Assembly: GCF_008040105.1 (NCBI RefSeq)
Contig: NZ_VRMG01000005.1
Span: forward strand, 620,001-684,000
Reading direction: 5' to 3'
Length of the DNA: 64,000 nucleotides
Source of the DNA: Lacisediminihabitans profunda
GTDB taxonomy: Bacteria; Actinomycetota; Actinomycetes; Actinomycetales; Microbacteriaceae
The first letter of the stretch is position 1. Every line of letters starts with the position of its first letter. The position numbers were made by a program, and so were the translations under genes. A model generated the notes under the pieces. The model was not told the DNA's origin. It did not search any database and was given only the letters and a program-made list of their open reading frames with translations. Shown one piece after another: positions 1 to 10,937 of this stretch.

Positions 1-503
<503 letters not shown>

Positions 504-553
504 TGCTGGTCCTTTCTTGATGATGCGGTGGGTCTGGATGATGCGGTGCTGAG

Positions 554-2230
554 TCAGGCGAGGGCCGGCACGGCCGCGAAGGCGGAGACCCCGGCGAGCC
601 AGGTGGCGTAGCCGCCGTCGAGGTTGCGCACATCGAAGCCGTGCTGGCCGAGGAGCCGAGCGGCGGTGTGTCCGCGCTGGCCCACCTGGCAGTGCACGAT
701 GAGCGAGCCGACCGGCAGCTCGTCGAGACGTCCGCGAAGCTCATCGAGGGGCACGTTCACGGCGCCCGGGATGTGGCCGGCCGCGAACTCGTCCGGTCGG
801 CGCACGTCGATGAGCCGGGCCCCGGCCTCGCGCTCGGTGTCGAGCTCGTGCCACTGGATGCTGCGGGTGGCACCGGAGGCGAGGTTGTCCGCGACGTAGC
901 CGAGCTGGTTGATCGGGTCCTTCGCGGAACCGAACTGCGGCGCGTAGGCGAGCTCGAGCCGGCTGAGACCGGAGGCAGTGATGCCGCCGGACATCGCCGT
1001 GGCGATCACGTCGATGCGCTTGTCGACGCCGGCCCCGCCCACGATCTGGGCTCCGAGGATGGCGTCGCTCTCCGGGTCGACGAGCAGCTTGATGTGCATC
1101 TGCTCGGCGCCGGGGTAGTAGGTGGCGTGCGAGTCGGGATGGGTGTGGATCACTCGGTGGGCGCGTCCGGCGGCGGCGAGGCGACGCTCGCTCCAGCCGA
1201 CCATGGCGACCGTCGTCTCGAACAGCCCGACGATCGCCGTGCCGAGCGCGGGTTCGACCGGCAGGGGCACGCCGGCGATGCTGTCCGCGGCCGCCCGGCC
1301 GTGGCGATTCGCCAGGCCGGCCATCGTCACGAGGATCCCGCCCGAGTCTGCATCGGTCGTCACGGCGTCCATCTTTTCGGCGCCATCGCCGACCGCATAG
1401 ATCGCCGGGTCGCTCGTGCGCTGTTCGGCATCCACCCACACTCCGCCGCTCGATCCGATGGCGAGGCCGGCGGCCGCGGCGATCGTGGTGTCGGGATGCA
1501 CCCCGCTCGCGTCGATGATGATCGAGGCGGCGACAACGGTTCCGTCACTGAGCGTGGCCACGCCGTTCTCGGCCGCGACGACGGTCGTGTTCGTGCGCAC
1601 GTCGACGCCGTGCGCCCGCAGCTCCCGCTCGACGAGAGAGGACATCTCCACGTCGAGCGGGCGCAGAACGTGCGGTCCCCGCTGCACGAGGGTGACATCG
1701 AGGCCGCGCCGCACCAGGTTCTCGACCGCCTCGACCCCGATGAAACCGCCACCGATCACGACGGCGGACGCGGGGGAGCCGGTTGCGGCGAGCGTGCCCG
1801 TGATGTGGTCGACGTCGTCGATGGTGCGCAGCGTGTGGGTTGGGATGGAGGACGACGCCCGCTCGTGGGATGTCGTGGCCCCACCCGCGAGGATGAGGCG
1901 GTCGTAGCGTTCGACCGTGAGCGCGCCGGTGCGGACGTTGCGCACCTCCACCGTGTGTGCCGCCCGATCGATCGACACGACCTCGTGATCGACGCGCACG
2001 TCGAGTCGGAATCGGCTCGCGAGCGATTCGGGAGTCTGCAGCAGCAGCGCCGCGCGGTCGGTGATGACGCCGCCCACGTAGTAGGGGAGCCCGCAATTGG
2101 CGAAGGAGACGTAGTGGCCGCGCTCGAAGACGACGATGTCCGCTGTTTCGTCCAGCCGTCGCAGCCTCGTCGCCGCCGACATTCCGCCGGCGACCCCACC
2201 CACAATGACGATCCTGCGTGCAATTTCCAT
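554..2230 (-). CDS. CoA-disulfide reductase-like flavoprotein with C-terminal rhodanese domain
   Basis: 558-residue fusion. Residues 1-450 are a pyridine nucleotide-disulfide oxidoreductase: FAD-binding GGVAGGMSAATRLRRL (11-26), the single active-site Cys46 in FANCGLPYY typical of CoADR/NADH-oxidase-like enzymes, an NAD site (VVIGGGFIGVEAVENL) and a dimerisation domain. About 460-558 is a rhodanese domain with active-site Cys514 in HCQVGQRG. Known CoADR-RHD fusions reduce CoA persulfides, polysulfides or CoA disulfide with NAD(P)H. The reading frame stays open further upstream, but ATG 2230 begins exactly at the flavoprotein fold and lies one -10 spacing below a good promoter. First gene of the sulfur operon. 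Confidence 0.92.
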   Translation of the reverse strand: MEIARRIVIVGGVAGGMSAATRLRRLDETADIVVFERGHYVSFANCGLPYYVGGVITDRAALLLQTPESLASRFRLDVRVDHEVVSIDRAAHTVEVRNVRTGALTVERYDRLILAGGATTSHERASSSIPTHTLRTIDDVDHITGTLAATGSPASAVVIGGGFIGVEAVENLVRRGLDVTLVQRGPHVLRPLDVEMSSLVERELRAHGVDVRTNTTVVAAENGVATLSDGTVVAASIIIDASGVHPDTTIAAAAGLAIGSSGGVWVDAEQRTSDPAIYAVGDGAEKMDAVTTDADSGGILVTMAGLANRHGRAAADSIAGVPLPVEPALGTAIVGLFETTVAMVGWSERRLAAAGRAHRVIHTHPDSHATYYPGAEQMHIKLLVDPESDAILGAQIVGGAGVDKRIDVIATAMSGGITASGLSRLELAYAPQFGSAKDPINQLGYVADNLASGATRSIQWHELDTEREAGARLIDVRRPDEFAAGHIPGAVNVPLDELRGRLDELPVGSLIVHCQVGQRGHTAARLLGQHGFDVRNLDGGYATWLAGVSAFAAVPALA

Positions 2231-2239
2231 GGGACCATG

Positions 2240-2255
2240 ATATCCCCGGGGGTAT
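2240..2255. promoter_or_regulatory. CsoR/CstR-type operator over the sulfur operon promoter
   Basis: The 16-bp pseudo-palindrome ATATCCCCGGGGGTAT (A/T ends, C4-G5 core) has the layout known for CsoR-family operators. On the minus strand a TATCAT -10-like hexamer overlaps its edge and ends 7-8 nt before ATG 2230, so the transcript may be leaderless. The operon's last gene encodes a CsoR-family repressor, which makes this its probable autoregulatory site. The -35 is weak. The site is inferred from sequence only. Confidence 0.7.
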
Positions 2256-2362
2256 GAGAGTTTGCCGTGCGTATCAGTGGCCGATCGTGCGCTGTCCGTC
2301 CACACTCGAAGAGTCCATACTCGAAGGGGTAGGCGCGCAGATCGCCGGAACGGGAGGGCCCG

Positions 2363-2722
2363 ATGACGAACCGACAGGTGACCGTCACACGAATCTATGA
2401 TCCGCCGGCGGAGACGGCGGCCGCTCGCGTGCTCGTGGACCGGATCTGGCCCCGGGGGATGAGCAAGCAGCGGGCGGCCCTGACCGAGTGGTGCAAGGCC
2501 GTGGCTCCCTCGACCGAGCTTCGGCAGTGGTATTCGCACGATCCCGAGCTGTTCGACGAATTCTCCCGGCGCTACGAGGCCGAGCTTGCCGCACCGGAGC
2601 GCGCGGAGGCGCTCGACCACCTGCGGGGGCTGGCAACCGAGGGCAAGCTGGTGCTTCTCACCGCCACTCGGCGGCCCGAGATCAGCGAGGCCGCGGTGCT
2701 GGCTCGGCTGCTCAACTCCTGA
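2363..2722 (+). CDS. DUF488 family protein (YeaO-like)
   Basis: 119 residues covering the whole DUF488 fold. Family hallmarks are VTRIYDPP near the N-terminus, RVLVDRIWPRGMSK (residues 22-35), the WYSHDP block and the terminal LLTATRR segment. No biochemical function is established for the family. It is cytoplasmic, with a GGGAGGG Shine-Dalgarno just before the ATG. It is divergent from the sulfur operon and shares its 130-bp intergenic region; a functional link is possible but unsupported. Confidence 0.9.
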   Translation: MTNRQVTVTRIYDPPAETAAARVLVDRIWPRGMSKQRAALTEWCKAVAPSTELRQWYSHDPELFDEFSRRYEAELAAPERAEALDHLRGLATEGKLVLLTATRRPEISEAAVLARLLNS

Positions 2723-2780
2723 GACGAGGCGGGGGACCAAAGCCACTACGGCACCGGGCCCGCGCCCCCATACTCGACGG

Positions 2781-3697
<917 letters not shown>

Positions 3698-3701
<4 letters not shown>

Positions 3702-4444
3702 CGGCCTTCTGGACCTCGCTGGCTATCCAGCTGAGAGTCGACCTGCGGGACCGGGGCACGCTCCTCGTGTTCTACCTCGTGCCTCTCGTGTTCTTCTTCG
3801 TCTTCGGGGGAGTGCTCGCGTCGCTGAACCCGCTGATGAAGGACACCCTCGCGGCCACGATGACGATCTTCGCCGTCACCATGGGCGCACTCCTGGGGGT
3901 GCCGGAGCCCATCGTGAAGATGCGCGAGTCAGGAACGCTGCGGGCGTATCGGGCCAACGGCATCCCGGGCTCGGCGGTGATCGGCGTGCAGGCGACGAGC
4001 GCCTTCCTTCACCTGCTGCTGGTCTCGGCGATCATCTATCTCGCTGCGCCGATCGTCTTCCAGGCCAGGCTGCCCCAGGTGCCTCTCGCGTACCTGCTCG
4101 TGCTCGTCACGTTCATCGTCGCGAGCATCGCCGTGGGGTTGCTGATCGGCGCCGTCGCTCCCAGCCAGTCCTGGGCGACGATGCTGTCGATGTTCGTCTT
4201 CCTGCCATCCCTGTTGCTGAGCGGCATCATGTTCCCCGCGACCATGCTGCCCGACGTGTTCCTCTGGATCGGCCGCGTCTTCCCGGCCACCCACGCCCTG
4301 CAGGCGTTCTACGGTTTCGCCTACCGCAGCACGACCGAGATCGACAGGACGCTGGCCCTCGGCGTCCTCGCCGGGATCGCGGTAATCGCGTTCGCGGGTG
4401 CGGTGTGGCGCTTCGGCGCGATCCGGCGAAACGAGAAGGACTGA
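3698..4444 (+). CDS. ABC-2 type transporter permease
   Basis: 248-residue integral membrane protein with about six hydrophobic segments: 22-42, 50-70, 98-118, 128-152, 160-182 and a last one near 215-238. It also carries the ABC-2 family's amphipathic stretch before the final helices (MLPDVFLWIGRVFPATHALQ). It forms the transmembrane half of the exporter with the preceding ATPase, by ATGA translational coupling. It converges on the DEAD-box helicase gene with only 17 bp between the stops. Substrate unknown. Confidence 0.9.
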
Positions 4445-4461
4445 GCCGTTCGATTCGGCCT

Positions 4462-6234
4462 TCAGCGCGCCGGGTCGTGACGGGGCTTGCGAGCCGGCCG
4501 ATCGTCCCTGTCGTCCTGGCGGGGTGCGCCGCCCCGGTCGGGACGGATCTCGATGAGCTTGCCGCTGATCCGCGTGCCCTTCAGCCTGTCGAGCACGTCG
4601 TCCGGCAGGGATGCCGGAAGGTCGACGAGCGAGAACTCGGGGAGGATCTTGATGTGGCCGAAGTCTTCCCGGCTCAGGCCCCCCTCGTTGGCGATCGCGC
4701 CGACGATCTGGCGCGGCTCCACCTTGTGGCGCTTGCCGACCTCGATGCGATAGGTCGACATCGGTCCCGCATTGGGGCGCGCGCGGCGCTCGGTGCGGTC
4801 CGCCCGCTCCGGTCGGTCTGTGCGCTCCGGCCGGTCGCCCCACTCGGCACGCTCGGTGCGGCGCTGAGGCTTCTCCGGGGCGAGCAGCAGCGGCGTCTCG
4901 CCCTGCGCGACGACCGCGAGGGCGGCCGCCACGTCGGACTCCGGCACATCGTGGTGCTCGACGTAGTGGCCGATGATGTCACGGAACGCCGCGATGCGGT
5001 CGGCCTGGCCGAGGGCCTCGGTGATCGCATCGTCGAAGCGCGCCAGCCGAGTCACGTTCACGTCGGCGAAGGTCGGCAACTGCATCTCGGTGAGCGGCTG
5101 CCTGGTGGCGCGCTCGATGGCGGTGAGCAGCCGTCGCTCGCGCGGCGTCACGAAGCTGATGGCGGCGCCGCTGCGCCCGGCGCGCCCGGTGCGCCCGATG
5201 CGGTGCACGTACGACTCCGTGTCGATCGGGATGTCGTAGTTGACCACGTGGCTGATGCGCTCCACGTCGAGGCCGCGGGCCGCGACATCCGTGGCCACCA
5301 GGATGTCGAGCTTGCCCGACTTGAGTTGGTTGACGGTGCGCTCGCGCTGGGCCTGGGCCACGTCGCCGCTGATCGCCGCGGCCGAGTAGCCCCGGGCGCG
5401 CAGCTTCTCGGCCAGGGTCTCCGTCTCGTTCTTCGTGCGGACGAAGACGATCATCCCCTCGAAGTTCTCCACCTCGAGGATTCGGGTGAGGGCATCCACC
5501 TTCTGCGGGTAGGAGACCACCAGGTAGCGCTGGGTCGTGTTCGCGGATGTCGTGGTCTTGTTCTTGACCGTGATCTCTTCCGGGTCGTGCAGGTACTTCT
5601 TCGAGATGCGCCGGATCTGCGGCGGCATGGTGGCCGAGAAGAGCGCGACCTGCTTGTCGTCCGGGGTGTCGGCGAGAATCGTCTCGACATCCTCGGCGAA
5701 GCCCATCTTGAGCATCTCGTCGGCCTCGTCGAGCACGAGGTACTTGAGCTCGGAGAGGTCGAGGGTGCCCTTCTCGAGGTGATCCATGATGCGGCCGGGC
5801 GTGCCGACCACGATGTGCACCCCGCGTCGCAGCGCGGAGAGCTGCACTCCGTAGGCCTGGCCGCCGTACACCGGCAGCACGTGCACGCCGTGCAGGTGGG
5901 CGGCGTACTTCTCGAACGCCTCGCAGACCTGAAGGGCCAGTTCGCGGGTCGGGGCGAGCACGAGCGCCTGCGGGTTCTTCTGCGACAGGTCGAGGCGGGA
6001 GAGGATCGGCAGCGCGAAGGCGGCCGTCTTACCGGTTCCGGTCTGGGCGAGGCCAACGACGTCGCGTCCGGCGAGCAGCGGCGGGATCGTCGCGGCCTGG
6101 ATGGCGGACGGGGTCTCGTACCCCACATCCTTGAGCGCCTTGAGCATCGCGTCACCCAGCCCCAGTTCGGCGAAGGTCTTCGCGTCGGGGGCGGTGTCTG
6201 CCTCGGTGGGCGTTGGGGTGTCAGCAGGCGTCAT
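4462..6234 (-). CDS. DEAD-box ATP-dependent RNA helicase with DbpA-type RNA-binding domain
   Basis: 590 residues. The Q motif (F21 and GYETPSAIQ, 38-46), Walker A AQTGTGKT (63-70), PTRELA, TPGR, DEAD (near 172), SAT and HRIGRTGR (near 355) give a complete two-RecA-domain helicase. An Arg/Asp/Glu-rich linker at about 445-495 leads to a DbpA/CsdA-type RNA-binding domain (YRIEVGKRHKVEPRQIVGAI to KLIEIRPD). Relatives remodel rRNA and mRNA, especially in the cold. The ATG at 6234 begins a short disordered Thr/Pro-rich leader before the Q motif. It is divergent from the rhamnosidase gene. Confidence 0.95.
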   Translation of the reverse strand: MTPADTPTPTEADTAPDAKTFAELGLGDAMLKALKDVGYETPSAIQAATIPPLLAGRDVVGLAQTGTGKTAAFALPILSRLDLSQKNPQALVLAPTRELALQVCEAFEKYAAHLHGVHVLPVYGGQAYGVQLSALRRGVHIVVGTPGRIMDHLEKGTLDLSELKYLVLDEADEMLKMGFAEDVETILADTPDDKQVALFSATMPPQIRRISKKYLHDPEEITVKNKTTTSANTTQRYLVVSYPQKVDALTRILEVENFEGMIVFVRTKNETETLAEKLRARGYSAAAISGDVAQAQRERTVNQLKSGKLDILVATDVAARGLDVERISHVVNYDIPIDTESYVHRIGRTGRAGRSGAAISFVTPRERRLLTAIERATRQPLTEMQLPTFADVNVTRLARFDDAITEALGQADRIAAFRDIIGHYVEHHDVPESDVAAALAVVAQGETPLLLAPEKPQRRTERAEWGDRPERTDRPERADRTERRARPNAGPMSTYRIEVGKRHKVEPRQIVGAIANEGGLSREDFGHIKILPEFSLVDLPASLPDDVLDRLKGTRISGKLIEIRPDRGGAPRQDDRDDRPARKPRHDPAR

Positions 6235-6312
6235 GGTTCAACGGTAACGGTTCGGGCGGGTCGGTCCGGCCTTTCCCGCCGGTCGAAGCGTGGTGACAAA
6301 TTTTCACGACTA

Positions 6313-6342
6313 TTGACAAGCCCGTCGAGGCAAAAGTAGGGT
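6313..6342 (+). promoter_or_regulatory. Promoter of the rhamnosidase gene
   Basis: TTGACA at 6313-6318 and TAGGGT at 6337-6342 with an 18-bp spacer give a recognisable housekeeping-type promoter in an AT-richer stretch. Transcription would start near 6349, leaving a leader of about 90 nt that contains the LacI-type operator. Confidence 0.6.
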
Positions 6343-6359
6343 TACTCTCGTTGCGTACA

Positions 6360-6371
6360 TGAAACGATTCA
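6360..6371. promoter_or_regulatory. LacI-family-type operator upstream of the rhamnosidase
   Basis: TGAAACGATTCA is a near-palindrome (10 of 12 positions symmetrical) centred on CG-containing bases. It resembles the TGAAACGTTTCA operators bound by many LacI/GalR regulators of sugar catabolism. It lies 18 bp below the -10, where a bound repressor would block elongation. No LacI gene is in the window. Confidence 0.5.
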
Positions 6372-6438
6372 ACGAATCGATCTGTAAAACTCCCGAGCAA
6401 TTCGTCTTACTACCCATTCAAGGATGATTGGAACAGCG

Positions 6439-9400
6439 ATGGCTCGCTCCCTCGGCTCGACGTCTCGAGCGCGGCACCACTTCAAAACCTCGACAGCCGC
6501 GATGTCGACGATCGCCCTCACGCTCGGCCTGCTGATGTCCAGCGCGCCGACCACGGCCGCTCACGCGGTCGAGCGGCCGGCAGTGCCCGTCACGCGGGTC
6601 GACGGGCTCCGGACCAATGGGCTGCAGGATCCCCTCGGCATCGGCGGTGCCGGCCCGACGTTGAGTTGGCTGAACGAGTCCTCCGGTCGCGGCGTCACCC
6701 AGATCGCGTACGAAGTCCGCGTCTCCGGTTCCGAATCCGCCCTCGCGAAGGCGGACGTCTGGTCCTCGGGAAAGGTCGTCTCGGGCGAGCAACTCAACGT
6801 CGCGTACGCCGGCCCCGCCCTCGCCTCGCAAACCCGATACTGGTGGCAGGTGCGCATCTGGGACAACAGCGGCAAGGCCACGGGATGGGCGAAACCCGCG
6901 TGGTTCGAGACCGGCATCCTCACGCCCACCGAGTGGAGCGGGAAGTGGATCGGCGGAACCGACACCGCCGCGGCGACCCGAGCGAAGTGGCATAACTACA
7001 CCGTCAGCGTCGACTTCCACATGGACAACCTGGTGCTGGGTGTCTATGCGCGCGCCGCGGACCTCAACAACGCCTACCTGTGGCAGCTCTCCGTGGCTGA
7101 CGGCACCCCGCGGTTTCGTCCGCACGTGAAGCAGAACGGCGGCTTCACCCTGTTGGACAACAAGGACATCTCGTCGGTGATCTCCAAGGACGCGCTCCTC
7201 ACCGGGCGGCATACCTTCAGCATTACCTTCGACGGCTCCACCATCATCTCCTCGATCGACGGAACCGAAATCGACCGTCGCACCGACACCACCTTCACTG
7301 AGGGCTATGTCGGATTCCGCCAGAGCGCCGCCGCGGAGGGTCCGGAGCAGTCCACCATCTATGCCGTCACTGTTGTTTCTCCGACCAGTGGCACCCTGCT
7401 CGACACCACCTTCGCCGACGGCAAGAATCCGTTCAGCGACGGCAAGATCGTCAACGGCGCCTACCAGGCGTTCTCGCCGCTCGAGTCGATCTTCACGGTG
7501 GAGGCCAGCCAGCCTCTGCTGCGTAAGGACTTCACCGTGGCGAAGCACGTCACCGCGGCCCGCGTGTACGCCTCCGCCCTCGGTGTCTACGAACTGAGCA
7601 TCAACGGCGCCAGGGTCGGTGACGAGAGCCTTGCTCCCGGCTGGACCGACTACTCCAAACGGATCGATTACCAGACCTACGACGTGACCGCGCTCGTTCA
7701 GAAGGGCGCGAACACCATCGCGGCGATGATCGCCAATGGCTGGTATTCCGGGAACATCGCGAGCTTCGGCCCCCACCACTACGGAACGACGCCCGCCCTG
7801 ATCGCCCAGCTGCGCATCGACTTCTCCGATGGAACGCACCAGTGGGTCGCCACGGACGACAGTTGGAAGAGCACGAAGGGCCCGCTGGTCTCCTCGGACA
7901 TCATCGACGGTGAGAACTACGACGCCCGGCAGTTGCCGGTCAATTGGAGCTCGCCGAAGGGATCGACGGCGTCCTGGACCCCCGTCGACGTCGGCAGCGA
8001 CGCTGCGACGGCGCTCCTCGAGCCGCAGAGCGACGAGCCGGTCCGCGTCACGGCGAAGCGCCCGGCGACCCTGCTGGCGAAGCAGCCCACGAACGGCGCC
8101 TGGTTGTACGACATGAAGCAGAACATGGTGGGAGTGATGTCGCTGAAGCTCACCGGCGTCGCCGGGCAGAAGGTGCGCATCCGGTACGGCGAAATGCTGA
8201 ACCCGGACGGCACGCTGTACACGGCGAACCTGCGTTCCGCGAAGGCCACGGACTACTACACGTTCGCCACCACCGGCACCGAGGACTACGTGCCCAAATT
8301 CACCTATCACGGCTTCCGGTTCGTGGAGGTCACCGGGCTGGCGACGGCACCGGCAGCCTCGAACCTCACCGGTCTTGTGCTCGGGACCGACCTGCAAAAG
8401 ACGGGCACGCTGACCACCTCGAACGCGATGCTCAACCAGCTTCAGAGCAACATCACCTGGGGGCAGCGAGGCAACTTCCTCTCCATCCCCACCGACACGC
8501 CCGCCCGCGATGAGCGGCTCGGATGGATGGGTGACATCAACGTCTTCGCCCCGACCGCGAGCTACAACTCGGGCACCCTGTCCTTCCTGTCGAAATGGCT
8601 GCAGGACGTGCGTGACTCGCAGCATGCCGACGGGGACTACCCGGGGGTCGCGCCCGACCCCATCGGAATCGGAGGAGGCAGCGGTTGGGCGGATGCCGGA
8701 ATCACCGTTCCGAACACCCTCTGGACCGCCTACGGCGACACCGGTGTCATCCGGGAAGGCTGGGCCTCCATGAAGAAATTCATGGACTACGTCCAGGGCC
8801 AATCGGGCGCGAGCCTGATCCGCACCCAGGGTGGCTATGGCGACTGGCTCAACCTCGATGATCCCACCGACCAGAGCCTCATCGGCACCGCGTACTTCGC
8901 CTCCGACGCCCGCATGATGAGCCAGATGGCATCGGCGATCGGTGAGACCGCGGACGCCGCGCGCTACGCGCAGCTGGAGAAGGACGTAACCGCGTCCTTC
9001 CTCTCGCACTACCTCTCAGCGGACGGCACGATGGCCGGTAACAGTCAGACCGCCTATGCGCTCTCCATCGGGCTCGGACTCGTTCCGGCCGACCGTCTCG
9101 CTCAGGTCGGTGACAGGTTCGTGGCCAGAGTGGCCGCGAAGAACTATCACCTGTCGACCGGTTTCATCGGCACTCCCTGGCTGCTGCCGGCACTCACGGC
9201 CACGGGCCACAGCGACGTCGCCTACCGACTTCTTCTCAACAAGGACTACCCGTCCTGGGGCTACGAGGTCGCCTCCGGCGCAACGACGATGTGGGAGCGG
9301 TGGGATTCGCTCAAACCGGACGGGACATTCGGCGACGTCGGGATGAACTCGTTCAACCACTACGCCTATGGTGCCGTCGGAAACTGGATGTACCAGAACA

Positions 9401-10827
9401 TCGGCGGGATCTCGTCGGCCAGCGCCGGATACAAGACCAGCGTGATCGCTCCGAACGTCGGCGGTGGGCTCACCACGGGTGCGGGAAGCTTCGACTCCGT
9501 CTACGGCACAGTCGCCTCGAACTGGGCGGTGACCTCCGAGGGTATGACCCTCGACGCGACGGTTCCGATGAACACCACCTCCACCATCCGGATCCCCGCC
9601 ATCAGCCGGTGGGCGGTAACCGAAGGAGGTCGCCCGCTTGATTCCGTCGCGGGAGTGACGAAGGTCAGCGAGGCGAATGGAATCGTCGAAATCAGCGTGG
9701 GGTCGGGGGAGTATCACTTCACGTCGTCACCGGCCAACGTCGGTCTGACCGTGCAGGTGACCGGGGTGAAGTCGGCTCTTCCCGGATCGACCGTGGCCGG
9801 CGTCGTGCAGCTGACCAACACGGGTCGGTCGATCGTCGCGCCGGCACGGGTCGACCTCGCGTTGAACGCGGGCCTGACGGCCGCGCCGGCGGTGTTCGAC
9901 GTCGCATCGCTGCGGCCGGGCGAGAGCCGAAGCATCCCGTTCACTGTGAAGATCCCGCTCACTGTGGCGGCGGGTCCCCTCACTGCGACCGCCACGGTGA
10001 CGTTCACGCCGTCGAGGGGTGAGCCGCGCTCGTTCACCGTGTCGAGTACCCTGGCCACCATCGAGCCGGCGATCACGGTGACGTCTGCCACCCGCGCCAC
10101 CGGCGCCGGGGACCCCGCAGCGAGCGCGGTCGTCACCACCGCGATCGCCAACACCGCGGCGGCGCCGATTACCGGACGACTCGTCGTGGAGTCACCGACC
10201 GACTGGCAACAGCCGGCCACCGGACCCGATATTACGATCGCGCCCGGGGCCACCGCCACGGTGCTGACGACCGTGCCGATTCCTCTCAGCATCACGGCCG
10301 GTGATTTCACGTTGGCGGTGCGGTTCGTGTCGGAGGGTTCTGTGCTGGCCACCACATCGGCGCCACTGACGGTCTCGCTCGCGACTCCGCCTGCGACGTT
10401 CACCGATCACGTCGACTTCGGTGAGGCGTCTTCGGAGGCTGTTCACGCGGTCACGGGCTCGCCCTCCAGCGGCACGTCGGTCGAGGCGGGGCTCACTCGC
10501 CGGTACTCGGGGGTGACCAGTCCCGGTTCCTACTTCGAGTTCACCGGCGCCGTCATTCCCGGTAAGCCCTTCATCCTCCGTGCGATCGAGACCTACGACC
10601 GAGCGCAGACCAAGGACTACGAGATCAGCGTCAATGGCACGAGAGTGGCGACCCGGGTCTACGAACGCACGGCGGGGGGACCGGGCACGGAGACGTACCA
10701 GATCCTGATCCCCGACGACGGTACTCTCACGAGCACCGGCGCGGTCACGATCCGGCTGACGTACACGGGTGTCGCGGGACACTATGACCCATCCATCGCC
10801 GACGCCTGGCTCATCCAGGCGCCGTAG
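6439..10827 (+). CDS. Secreted alpha-L-rhamnosidase, GH78, multidomain
   Basis: 1,462 residues. A signal peptide of about 40 residues ends in TTAAHA. It is followed by a beta-sandwich N-terminal domain, a LamG-like insertion (about 182-315), the rhamnosidase N-terminal carbohydrate-binding domain (about 360-530), a concanavalin-like domain and the (alpha/alpha)6 catalytic domain. GH78 motifs are TDTPARDERLGWMGD (near 685), GYGDWLNLDD (near 800), TTMWERWDS (near 950) and NHYAYGAVGNWMY (near 973). The C-terminal 400 residues hold NEW3-like and galactose-binding-like beta domains. It should release terminal rhamnose from plant glycosides or polysaccharides outside the cell. ATG 6439 has GGAA 8 nt upstream; ATG 6424 is the alternative. 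Confidence 0.93.
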   Translation: MARSLGSTSRARHHFKTSTAAMSTIALTLGLLMSSAPTTAAHAVERPAVPVTRVDGLRTNGLQDPLGIGGAGPTLSWLNESSGRGVTQIAYEVRVSGSESALAKADVWSSGKVVSGEQLNVAYAGPALASQTRYWWQVRIWDNSGKATGWAKPAWFETGILTPTEWSGKWIGGTDTAAATRAKWHNYTVSVDFHMDNLVLGVYARAADLNNAYLWQLSVADGTPRFRPHVKQNGGFTLLDNKDISSVISKDALLTGRHTFSITFDGSTIISSIDGTEIDRRTDTTFTEGYVGFRQSAAAEGPEQSTIYAVTVVSPTSGTLLDTTFADGKNPFSDGKIVNGAYQAFSPLESIFTVEASQPLLRKDFTVAKHVTAARVYASALGVYELSINGARVGDESLAPGWTDYSKRIDYQTYDVTALVQKGANTIAAMIANGWYSGNIASFGPHHYGTTPALIAQLRIDFSDGTHQWVATDDSWKSTKGPLVSSDIIDGENYDARQLPVNWSSPKGSTASWTPVDVGSDAATALLEPQSDEPVRVTAKRPATLLAKQPTNGAWLYDMKQNMVGVMSLKLTGVAGQKVRIRYGEMLNPDGTLYTANLRSAKATDYYTFATTGTEDYVPKFTYHGFRFVEVTGLATAPAASNLTGLVLGTDLQKTGTLTTSNAMLNQLQSNITWGQRGNFLSIPTDTPARDERLGWMGDINVFAPTASYNSGTLSFLSKWLQDVRDSQHADGDYPGVAPDPIGIGGGSGWADAGITVPNTLWTAYGDTGVIREGWASMKKFMDYVQGQSGASLIRTQGGYGDWLNLDDPTDQSLIGTAYFASDARMMSQMASAIGETADAARYAQLEKDVTASFLSHYLSADGTMAGNSQTAYALSIGLGLVPADRLAQVGDRFVARVAAKNYHLSTGFIGTPWLLPALTATGHSDVAYRLLLNKDYPSWGYEVASGATTMWERWDSLKPDGTFGDVGMNSFNHYAYGAVGNWMYQNIGGISSASAGYKTSVIAPNVGGGLTTGAGSFDSVYGTVASNWAVTSEGMTLDATVPMNTTSTIRIPAISRWAVTEGGRPLDSVAGVTKVSEANGIVEISVGSGEYHFTSSPANVGLTVQVTGVKSALPGSTVAGVVQLTNTGRSIVAPARVDLALNAGLTAAPAVFDVASLRPGESRSIPFTVKIPLTVAAGPLTATATVTFTPSRGEPRSFTVSSTLATIEPAITVTSATRATGAGDPAASAVVTTAIANTAAAPITGRLVVESPTDWQQPATGPDITIAPGATATVLTTVPIPLSITAGDFTLAVRFVSEGSVLATTSAPLTVSLATPPATFTDHVDFGEASSEAVHAVTGSPSSGTSVEAGLTRRYSGVTSPGSYFEFTGAVIPGKPFILRAIETYDRAQTKDYEISVNGTRVATRVYERTAGGPGTETYQILIPDDGTLTSTGAVTIRLTYTGVAGHYDPSIADAWLIQAP

Positions 10828-10849
10828 GCGGCACCCCAGAGTCCCGTGG

Positions 10850-10920
10850 CCCGGGTGTTTCACGCACCGACCCGGCGCCGCGGTTCGCGGGCGCCTCCGC
10901 GCAGTCGGGGAACACCCGGG
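10850..10920. terminator. Long-loop inverted repeat after the rhamnosidase
   Basis: CCCGGGTGTT (10850-10859) and AACACCCGGG (10911-10920) are perfect inverted repeats enclosing a GC-rich 51-nt loop that can itself fold. The structure lies between convergent genes and may end transcription from both sides. There is no T-tract, so it is at best a non-canonical terminator. Confidence 0.35.
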
Positions 10921-10937
10921 GCAGCCGCACGAGGGAC

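Noticed and set aside
4405-6339. Long plus-strand frame opposite the DEAD-box helicase
   Set aside because: Shadow of the helicase gene; no recognisable domain or Shine-Dalgarno.
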